From assembly GCA_021817025.1 (NCBI GenBank), contig JAKAWF010000253.1, positions 1 to 5,559 of the forward strand: DNA of 5,559 nucleotides. The letters run 5' to 3'. The stretch comes from a bacterium. GTDB taxonomy: Bacteria; Chloroflexota; Dormibacteria; UBA8260; Bog-877. Positions 1-5,195 of this stretch are shown piece after piece. The translations under genes were made by a program, and so were the position numbers. How positions within the stretch are numbered: position 1 is the stretch's first letter; every line of letters starts with the position of its first letter. The notes under the pieces are model-generated. The model was not told the origin of the DNA, did no database searches, and saw only the letters and a program-made list of their open reading frames with translations.

Positions 1-435
1 GTCCATAGCGAGGACGGCCGCCTGACTTAGGAACAGGAGTGCCTTCACATTCACCCCCATCACCGCCTCATAGTCCTCCGAGGTGACCGAAAGCAAGCTG
101 CCACGCCGATTCATTCCCGCGCAGTTGACCAATGCGTCCAGGTGTCCCGCGCGCTGCTTGACTCCTGCGACGAATCGGGCGGCTCGGCTGACGTCGCATA
201 CATCAAAGGCCTCCGCGTCGGCCGAGCCGCCCGCCTCCGTGATCTCCTGCACGACTTTGGCCAAGGCATCGGGATTGCGGGCGACAAGCCAGACCCGGTA
301 ATCGTGGCCCGCGAGGTCAAGGGCAAGGGCTCGGCCGATTCCCCGGCTAGCTCCCGTGATGATGGCCACCCGCGACCGCACCGGTCCCGGGGCGACCGGC
401 GCTTCTGGCGTGTCCCGAGTGGGCTCAGCCTTCAT
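1..435 (-). CDS. SDR-family oxidoreductase, 3' end cut by window edge (KduD/IdnO-like)
   Basis: Short-chain dehydrogenase/reductase, probably an NAD(P)H-dependent oxidoreductase of a sugar acid. The first 145 residues are present. They show the Rossmann glycine motif TGASRGIG (residues 27-34), an Arg after strand beta-2 (VARN, R53) that hints at NADP(H), an acidic FDVCDV stretch (77-82), and the NAG motif as NCAG (104-107) instead of NNAG. It continues with MNRRGSLLS and VNVKALLFLSQA, a pattern seen in KduD and gluconate 5-dehydrogenase (IdnO) proteins. The catalytic Ser and YxxxK lie beyond the edge, so activity cannot be judged. The ATG at 435 has a Shine-Dalgarno GAGGGG (443-448) 7 nt upstream and overlaps the end of the zinc dehydrogenase gene by 11 bp, which implies translational coupling. 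About 20 non-conserved, proline-containing residues precede the Rossmann fold. The SDR family is certain; the substrate is inferred from neighbours. Confidence 0.9.
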   Translation of the reverse strand, partial: MKAEPTRDTPEAPVAPGPVRSRVAIITGASRGIGRALALDLAGHDYRVWLVARNPDALAKVVQEITEAGGSADAEAFDVCDVSRAARFVAGVKQRAGHLDALVNCAGMNRRGSLLSVTSEDYEAVMGVNVKALLFLSQAAVLAMD

Positions 436-1432
436 GAAGAGACCCCTCGCTGCCGACCATTACCAGGGCTTTGCCCCAATGAGACTGCTGTTGCCAAGCC
501 CGGCCGTTCAGGAACGGAGCCGCTGATTCCAGGCTGAGCTTGGTGCCGACCACTTGAGCGGCAGATAGGATGCCGTCGCTCAGAACCCCGATGGCGGCGC
601 TGAAGTCGCGATCGTAGAGGCGCACAAATTGAAGCTTGAGGTTCCGGCGAAACATCTCATCCGCTTCGGGCAGTGCGGTACCTGATTTTGGAACCCCATA
701 CACCACAATTGAGCCTCCGCGACGCGCATAGCGCACGGCGACCTGGATCGAGGCTGCCACGCCGACTCCATCCACCACGCAATCCACGTGCTTCTCGCCC
801 AGGGCGGCCAGGTCCTGCGCTCCCCAGGCCCCCGCGCGCCGCACCCGATCGGGCATCAAGTCCGAGACGAAAACGGCGCAGTTGGGCCGCCAGTGCTGCA
901 GCAGACCCATGAGCATCAGGCCGATTGCACCAGCCCCAATCACCAGGACGCTGGCCGGCGTCTGAGCGGCGACCGCTCGATATATCGTGGTCGCCACATG
1001 CACCGGCTCCACGAGTGCGGCATCGGCGAGCGCCAGTTGGGCTGGAACCGCAACCCACCGCTCAGCCGGGAGGACCACTTGGTCGCGGGCCCCGCCGTTG
1101 GCCGCCACTCCCACGACGCCAACTTCATCGCAGCACTGTGGCGTTCCTTGCACACAGGCCCAACACTTGCCGCAACTCAGCAAGGGATCGAGAATCACCT
1201 TCTGCCCGACGTCCAGGAGCCGACTCCGAGTCTCGAGGACGGTGCCGCTCACCTCATGCCCTGGGATCACCGGGTACGAATTGAGGCCCAGCGTGCCACT
1301 CACCAGGGCAAAGTCGGTACCGCATAGCCCCACGGCGCCTACCCCAACCCTTACTTCTCCGGGAGCGAGGTCTTCAGCTGGAGCATCGCCAAGGATGACC
1401 TCGCCCGGACCGATGACCGTTAACGCGCGCAT
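425..1432 (-). CDS. Zinc-dependent medium-chain dehydrogenase (sorbitol/L-idonate dehydrogenase-like)
   Basis: A 335-residue zinc alcohol dehydrogenase of the MDR superfamily that probably oxidises or reduces a polyol or sugar acid at a secondary hydroxyl. Catalytic zinc ligands are visible as C37 (GLCGTD), H59-E60 (PGHE) and E142 (VEP). The structural zinc site has its four cysteines at C87, C90, C93 and C101. The nucleotide fold carries GAGAIG (166-171) and an acidic residue after the second strand (VSD, D191), which favours NAD+ over NADP+. The ATG at 1432 was chosen because GAGAGGAG (1441-1448) sits 8 nt upstream and the family N-terminus begins here; upstream in-frame codons are not family-like. 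The FGGY kinase ends 46 bp upstream and the SDR gene overlaps downstream. Pairing of an MDR with an SDR recalls IdnD/IdnO of L-idonate catabolism, but L-galactonate, L-gulonate or a sugar alcohol are equally possible substrates. Confidence 0.93.
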   Translation of the reverse strand: MRALTVIGPGEVILGDAPAEDLAPGEVRVGVGAVGLCGTDFALVSGTLGLNSYPVIPGHEVSGTVLETRSRLLDVGQKVILDPLLSCGKCWACVQGTPQCCDEVGVVGVAANGGARDQVVLPAERWVAVPAQLALADAALVEPVHVATTIYRAVAAQTPASVLVIGAGAIGLMLMGLLQHWRPNCAVFVSDLMPDRVRRAGAWGAQDLAALGEKHVDCVVDGVGVAASIQVAVRYARRGGSIVVYGVPKSGTALPEADEMFRRNLKLQFVRLYDRDFSAAIGVLSDGILSAAQVVGTKLSLESAAPFLNGRAWQQQSHWGKALVMVGSEGSLHEG

Positions 1433-1478
1433 TTTGGATTCTCCTCTCTTGTACCTGTCGTCACGCTGTAGCGCCGAT

Positions 1479-2987
1479 TTAGGCAAGACCCCTGGTGGCG
1501 CGAGGGGGGCCGCCACCAGGGTATTGCTGGCCGGGCGAGTCGTGGTCAGCACCGGAAAGCCGTGCGCTGTGGTTCGAGCCCGCCTCATCGATGGTTAGTT
1601 GGCTGAGGCGAAGATAGGTGCGCTGCCAGGCGACGCCGCTTTGCCCTGGGGCGGGGTACAGCGGACCGGTGGCGGCGACCTGGGGAAGGTCATCGATGGG
1701 GGAGCCGGCGGCCGCGGCTGCCAGCATGGCCGCACCCACGACGGAGACGTCGTCGTCGACGGTGGTAATCGGTCGGTCCAGCTGTTCCACAAAAACGCGC
1801 TGCCAGGCGGGGTGGCCGGCTCCATACCCCCCCAGCGCCACCAAGCTGCCAACCGAGTGGCCGAGCGCGGCATTGGTGGCGTCCAACACATGACGGGCGC
1901 TCGCCGCGACGCCGCGCACCACTGCGGCGCAAAATTCAGCCGGCCCTGAGTCCCCACCAACATTGGCAAAGGCCGCCCGGACATCAGGATTCCAGAGCGG
2001 GGTGCGCTCGCCAGACAGGTAGGGCACGAAGATTGGGACTGTGCCCTTGGCGTCCAGGCTTTTGGCGAGGACTTCCGTCGGCTTCAGCCCCAGCAAGCTG
2101 CCCATCCAAGTCAGGGCGGAACCTCCGTTCTGGGTTGGTCCGTAGAGCAGGCGGAGCGGGGCTACGGGAGCAGGAACGTCCAGCAGCCCGGGACGGCATG
2201 GGGGGCTCGGTTCGGCCAGCGACACGCCAATGATGTTCGAGGTGCCCAGGATGACCACCGAACTGGGTTGGCGAAATGCGCCGAGCGCCAAAAAGCCCGC
2301 GAGCGCGTCGCTCCAGCCCACGGCAACGGGAACTCCCTCAGGCAGGCCAAATAGCCTCGCGGCTGTATTGGTGACAATCCCTCGCGACTCCCACGCGGGT
2401 CGGATCTCGGGGACGATGTCCTTGTGCCAGCCGCAGGCCGCAAGCACCTCACGGGCCGGAGCTCCGGTCTGTACATTGCAAAGGCCCTTGCTGGACCAGG
2501 GGTCGGAGATGAGATTGCTGGTCAGCTTCAAGCCCAAGTAGTCCTTCACCTGGAGAACGGCTTGGGTTGCCGTGACCACTGCAGGCTCGTGCCGAGCCAG
2601 CCACGCCAGCTTGGCGGGAGGGTAGCTCGCCGACCAGGGCATGTCGAATCCGAGCAGGCGTTCACTGGACCCAAATTTAGCCTCCAGCGCCCGGGCCTCG
2701 TCCTGACCCCGAGGATCGTTCCAGGTCAGGGCCGGCCGCACGGCCTGACCCGATCCGTCGACGCACACCACTGTTGGGGTCAGTCCCGACAACCCCACTC
2801 CGGCGACATCTCGCGTCAGGGATCCCAGGGAGCGGAGGCTGGCAAGGGTGGCGGAGATCCAGTCGCCGACGTCACGCTCATCTCTCGCCGGAGGCAGAGC
2901 GACCCTTACCCGAGTTCGAACTGTACCGTCGTTAGCGAGGAGAACCGCCTTGACGGACGAGGTTCCCAGATCGATGCCCAACCACAC
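1479..2987 (-). CDS. FGGY-family carbohydrate kinase, substrate unknown
   Basis: A 502-residue ATP-dependent sugar kinase with the two-domain FGGY (actin/hexokinase) fold. Visible motifs in order are the phosphate-1 loop DLGTSSVK (6-13), GLSGLTPT (65-72) where xylulokinases have a GLSGQMHG-like motif, TWNDPR (88-93), the GWSDALAG loop with candidate catalytic base D227, LGTSN phosphate-2 (248-251), YLSGERTPLWNPDVRAAF (323-340, the second FGGY signature) and the adenosine loop GGYGAGHPAWQ (386-396). The missing Met-His of the xylulose-binding motif argues against true xylulokinase. In this context gluconate or another hexonate, or a ketose, is plausible. The start is GTG at 2987, directly before the phosphate loop; the best Shine-Dalgarno-like GGGAG (3001-3005) is a rather distant 13 nt away. 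Residues from about 465 onward form a Gly/Pro/Ser-rich tail unlike the family. Family membership is certain, substrate is not. Confidence 0.92.
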   Translation of the reverse strand: MWLGIDLGTSSVKAVLLANDGTVRTRVRVALPPARDERDVGDWISATLASLRSLGSLTRDVAGVGLSGLTPTVVCVDGSGQAVRPALTWNDPRGQDEARALEAKFGSSERLLGFDMPWSASYPPAKLAWLARHEPAVVTATQAVLQVKDYLGLKLTSNLISDPWSSKGLCNVQTGAPAREVLAACGWHKDIVPEIRPAWESRGIVTNTAARLFGLPEGVPVAVGWSDALAGFLALGAFRQPSSVVILGTSNIIGVSLAEPSPPCRPGLLDVPAPVAPLRLLYGPTQNGGSALTWMGSLLGLKPTEVLAKSLDAKGTVPIFVPYLSGERTPLWNPDVRAAFANVGGDSGPAEFCAAVVRGVAASARHVLDATNAALGHSVGSLVALGGYGAGHPAWQRVFVEQLDRPITTVDDDVSVVGAAMLAAAAAGSPIDDLPQVAATGPLYPAPGQSGVAWQRTYLRLSQLTIDEAGSNHSARLSGADHDSPGQQYPGGGPPRATRGLA

Positions 2988-3083
2988 GTCAGCGGTCCGG
3001 CTCCCGACCTTCGCTGGCGCTGTAGCCAGGCAATGTCCGCCGACACTCGTGGCACTCGGGGATACAGGCGCATCCCAGCGCCA

Positions 3084-3092
3084 GGGGGGGGG
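3084..3092. repeat. G9 homopolymer in the aldolase/FGGY kinase gap
   Basis: Nine consecutive G on the plus strand (C9 in the direction of the operon) lie in the 146-bp gap between the aldolase stop and the FGGY kinase GTG. The kinase frame is open upstream through the tract as far as a TGA near 3106, while an ATG ending at 3107 opens the frame one base away. Losing one C would join that ATG to the kinase frame with an extension of about 40 residues. Beyond a short GGCGC/GCGCC inverted repeat (3067-3082), nothing else recognisable was seen in the gap. The tract is read directly; slippage is inference. Confidence 0.6.
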
Positions 3093-3133
3093 CGATGGCG
3101 GTCATGCCACGATCTGGCAGTCGGAGCACGGCA

Positions 3134-3829
3134 CTAGCTGACCAACCTCTCCCGGTCGGCCTCAGAGCGGCTTTCGGCGATCCACGAAATTGCCTCCGCT
3201 ACACGCTCGGCCAGGGTATCCAGATCGGTGGGACGCGTGGGGTGACTTGGCACCAGTTGACTCCCGATGCCGACGGCCACGGCCCCTGCCCGGATCCATT
3301 CCGACACGCCCTCCCTGGTCGCCGGTACGCCGCCGGTGGGGACCAGCCGGGAATGGGGCGACGGACCGAGAACGTCCGCAATGAATTGAGGCTTCAGCAG
3401 CCGAGCCGGGAACACCTTGACGATGGTGGCACCATGCGCCTCGGCCTGGCCGATCTCCCACGGGGTGGCAGCGCCAGGAATGTAAGGGACCCCGTGTCGG
3501 TGGCACAGGGCCGCGACATCGGGTCGAAAGTAGGGCCCGACTACGAATTCAGCCCCGTTGGCGATGTACAGGGATGCAGTCGCGGGGTCGACTATGGAGC
3601 CCACTCCCAGCATGGCGGGCACCGACTGTTGGCGCAGCGCCTCAATGGCAGTGCTGAAGACCTGGTGGGCGCCCGGGCCGCGGTCGGTGAACTCCACCAC
3701 TCGAGCGCCGCCGGTCACGCAGGCGCCGACGGCGTCGATCACGATTGCTGGGTCCGGTTGATAGAAGAGCGGAACCAATCCAGCTTGGATAATCGCATTT
3801 TCGACCGTGAAACCTCCCGCTCGTCCCAT
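3134..3829 (-). CDS. eda: 2-dehydro-3-deoxy-6-phosphogluconate (KDPG) aldolase, class I
   Basis: A 231-residue TIM-barrel aldolase that cleaves KDPG, or a stereoisomer such as KDPGal, to pyruvate and D-glyceraldehyde 3-phosphate through a Schiff base. Matching E. coli Eda motifs gives E46 and R50 in VVEFTDRG (44-51; E45/R49 in E. coli), GVGSIVD (75-81) with S78 where E. coli has T73, the Schiff-base lysine K138 in VKVFPA (137-142), and the phosphate-binding PTGGV (164-168) and GIGSQLV (187-193). The EFTxRG, LGVGS/TIVD and SLYIANGAEFVV wording resembles the Eda branch common in Bacteroidota more than the E. coli form. The ATG at 3829 has GGAGG (3836-3840) 6 nt upstream. The KDG kinase gene ends 22 bp before, so the product of that kinase is very probably its substrate. 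About 37 residues follow the last barrel motif as a charged C-terminal helix. Confidence 0.93.
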   Translation of the reverse strand: MGRAGGFTVENAIIQAGLVPLFYQPDPAIVIDAVGACVTGGARVVEFTDRGPGAHQVFSTAIEALRQQSVPAMLGVGSIVDPATASLYIANGAEFVVGPYFRPDVAALCHRHGVPYIPGAATPWEIGQAEAHGATIVKVFPARLLKPQFIADVLGPSPHSRLVPTGGVPATREGVSEWIRAGAVAVGIGSQLVPSHPTRPTDLDTLAERVAEAISWIAESRSEADRERLVS

Positions 3830-3851
3830 CGAGGTCCTCCATCAACTCGTT

Positions 3852-4910
3852 TTAACGTAGGATCCGACCGCTCCCGTCGCCCTCCGACAGCCGGTGGATG
3901 TCCTCCAGGCTGACCAGGTTCCAGTCGCCGCGAATGGAGTGCTTGAGGCAGCCAGCGGCAGCGGCGAACTCCACTACGTCGTTGGCGTCAGCTGTCTCCA
4001 AGATCATTTGCCGAATAGCTGCCGCCGCGAACGCATCGCCAGCTCCGACGCGGTCCAGCACCGGCATTATGTGATACCGACGCGAGCTGAAGAAACCGGC
4101 CTTGGTGCTCAGCACCGCCGACCAGTAGTTGTCGCTAGCGGAGACCGACTCCCGCACCGTGACCGCCACCGCCCGCAGGCCAGGGAAGCGATCCCGCAGT
4201 TCCGCGCACGGCCCTGAGTAACGCCCCGGGTCCAAGGCTACGCCGCCGGTGAGGGGGGAAGGGACCTTGATACCGAACACCTTGTCGAGGTCCTCTTCAT
4301 TGGTGAACACGACGTCGGTATGGTCGAGTAGCGCCGCCATGGTCTCGGTGGGAGAACTCGTCCATCGCCATAGCTGTTGACGATAGTTGAGATCCACTGA
4401 CACCGTGAGGCCGCCCCGCTTGGCGGCCTTGACCGCCTCCAGGGTGGCAGCGGCGGCGGACTCCGACAGCGCGGGCGTGATCCCAGAGGTATGCAGCCAC
4501 TGCTGGCCATGAAGTACCTCCGCCCAGTCAACGTCACCGGCCGCGATCGCGGCCATGCTCGACCCGGCGCGGTCGTAAATCACTCGCGACGGGCGCTGAG
4601 CCACTCCTGACTCCAAAAAGTAGATGCCCAACCTGTCCCCGCCCAAGGTGACCCGTGTGGTGTCGACTCCCAGCGCACCCATCATCGCGAGGCCAGCCTT
4701 GGCGACCGCGTTGTCGGGGACTCGGGTCACAAACCGGGAGCGCAGCCCCATCTGCGCGAGAGCCACGGCGACGTTTGACTCCGCACCGCCGTAGTGGACA
4801 TCCAGTTGCATCGCATGATCGAGGCGGCCATGATCTGGGACTGCCAAGCGCAGCAGCAACTCGCCAAAGCTGACCACGCCCGCCTCTGCAGCGGTCGCAT
4901 CTCGTGCCAT
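3852..4910 (-). CDS. kdgK: 2-keto-3-deoxygluconate (KDG) kinase, PfkB/ribokinase family
   Basis: A 352-residue PfkB-family kinase that probably transfers phosphate from ATP to 2-keto-3-deoxygluconate, or a related keto-deoxy acid, giving the substrate of the adjacent aldolase. From the ATG, motifs are FGELLLRL (15-22), the sugar-binding YGGAESNVAVALAQMG from about residue 40, a DLNYRQQLW segment typical of KDG kinases, FTNEEDL, and DRVGAGDAF with catalytic base D292 in the anion-hole GAGD (289-292). It is the first gene of the minus-strand operon. The start is uncertain: ATG at 4910 is preferred, but TTG at 4922 adds four residues, and neither has a good Shine-Dalgarno site. A proline-rich short reading frame (4913-4990) ends 2 nt before the ATG and could provide translational coupling. 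Fructokinase or another PfkB sugar kinase is the alternative, made less likely by the neighbouring aldolase. Confidence 0.9.
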   Translation of the reverse strand: MARDATAAEAGVVSFGELLLRLAVPDHGRLDHAMQLDVHYGGAESNVAVALAQMGLRSRFVTRVPDNAVAKAGLAMMGALGVDTTRVTLGGDRLGIYFLESGVAQRPSRVIYDRAGSSMAAIAAGDVDWAEVLHGQQWLHTSGITPALSESAAAATLEAVKAAKRGGLTVSVDLNYRQQLWRWTSSPTETMAALLDHTDVVFTNEEDLDKVFGIKVPSPLTGGVALDPGRYSGPCAELRDRFPGLRAVAVTVRESVSASDNYWSAVLSTKAGFFSSRRYHIMPVLDRVGAGDAFAAAAIRQMILETADANDVVEFAAAAGCLKHSIRGDWNLVSLEDIHRLSEGDGSGRILR

Positions 4911-4995
4911 CGTCAGTGCCAAGCCGCCGGTCCCATTGGTCCAAGCGGTGGCTCGAAGCCCGGTCTGGGATCCAAGGGAGGGGGATTCATCTGAC

Positions 4996-5025
4996 TACCG
5001 CTGCTCCAAAAAGCTGACTGCGGTA
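4996..5025. repeat. Inverted repeat in the operon leader (TACCGC-N18-GCGGTA)
   Basis: Perfect 6-bp arms TACCGC (4996-5001) and GCGGTA (5020-5025) are separated by 18 bases that include A5/T5. The hexamer CTGACT is also directly repeated at 4991-4996 and 5014-5019. If transcription of the minus-strand operon starts near 5034, this would lie in the first part of its untranslated leader and could form a stem-loop. A second regulator site is the alternative. No run of T follows on the minus strand, so it does not look like a simple terminator. Confidence 0.4.
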
Positions 5026-5040
5026 AGGCTAGCACAATGC

Positions 5041-5069
5041 TCTCTAGACCAGAACTTGGATTCCGTCAA
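5041..5069 (-). promoter_or_regulatory. Candidate promoter of the minus-strand catabolic operon
   Basis: On the minus strand a good -35 box TTGACG (5064-5069; five of six to consensus) is followed after 17 bp by a poor -10 box TAGAGA (5041-5046; three of six). The -35 box lies inside the palindrome 5060-5076, so a protein bound there would cover it. A start near 5034 would leave a leader of about 124 nt before the KDG kinase ATG. A weak -10 box is what one might expect of an activator-dependent or tightly controlled promoter, but it also makes the call uncertain. Confidence 0.4.
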
Positions 5070-5076
5070 GCGGAAT
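5060..5076. promoter_or_regulatory. Candidate operator 1, palindrome ATTCCG-N5-CGGAAT
   Basis: A 17-bp perfect inverted repeat with 6-bp arms, ATTCCG (5060-5065) and CGGAAT (5071-5076), and a 5-bp spacer. The same arms and spacing recur at 5200-5216, and no third copy was seen in the window. It overlaps the candidate -35 box of the minus-strand operon. Dimer-binding regulators of the IclR family commonly use short TTCC/GGAA-type palindromes near their own genes, so the divergent IclR protein is the likely ligand. The repeat is seen directly; the binding protein is inferred. Confidence 0.65.
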
Positions 5077-5151
5077 GGTCCTGGTTGCGGGCTGACTTTA
5101 GGGCCGAGATTCACCTCGTGTTCGATCGAGCAGGTCCCGGTGCGGGCCCTA

Positions 5152-5181
5152 TTGACATGGGCGCCGAGGTCGGACAATAAT
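5152..5181 (+). promoter_or_regulatory. Near-consensus sigma70-type promoter of the IclR gene
   Basis: A perfect -35 box TTGACA (5152-5157) and a -10 box AATAAT (5176-5181; five of six to TATAAT) are separated by 18 bp. Transcription would start around 5188, only about 8 nt before the ATG at 5196 and about 12 nt before the second palindrome. An operator just downstream of the start site would suit autorepression. Confidence 0.7.
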
Positions 5182-5195
5182 AGCGCATCTTGAAC

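Noticed and set aside
788..1327. Plus-strand open frame of 179 codons opposite the zinc dehydrogenase
   Set aside because: Low-complexity composition, no motif, and complete overlap with an intact zinc dehydrogenase.
1433..1588. N-terminal extension of the zinc dehydrogenase up to 1588
   Set aside because: The 52 extra residues overlap the kinase gene out of frame and do not resemble the family, while ATG 1432 has a strong Shine-Dalgarno site and the canonical N-terminus.
3067..3082. GGCGC-N6-GCGCC hairpin as an intrinsic terminator between aldolase and FGGY kinase
   Set aside because: The stem is only 5 bp and no T run follows on the minus strand.
3095..3913. Long plus-strand open frame of 272 codons opposite the aldolase
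   Set aside because: It is antisense to a gene with clear catalytic motifs and a good Shine-Dalgarno site. Its translation is Arg/Gly/His-rich with no recognisable motif, as expected of a shadow frame in GC-rich DNA.
1..4910. Sulfoquinovose Entner-Doudoroff (sulfo-ED) cluster
   Set aside because: An SDR and an Eda-like aldolase fit, but the zinc dehydrogenase and FGGY kinase are not core sulfo-ED enzymes, and no lactonase, sulfogluconate dehydratase or sulfolactaldehyde enzyme is visible.
5122..5129. TCGATCGA palindrome upstream of the IclR promoter
   Set aside because: Only 8 bp, a common GC-rich self-complementary word, with no second copy noticed in the intergenic region.
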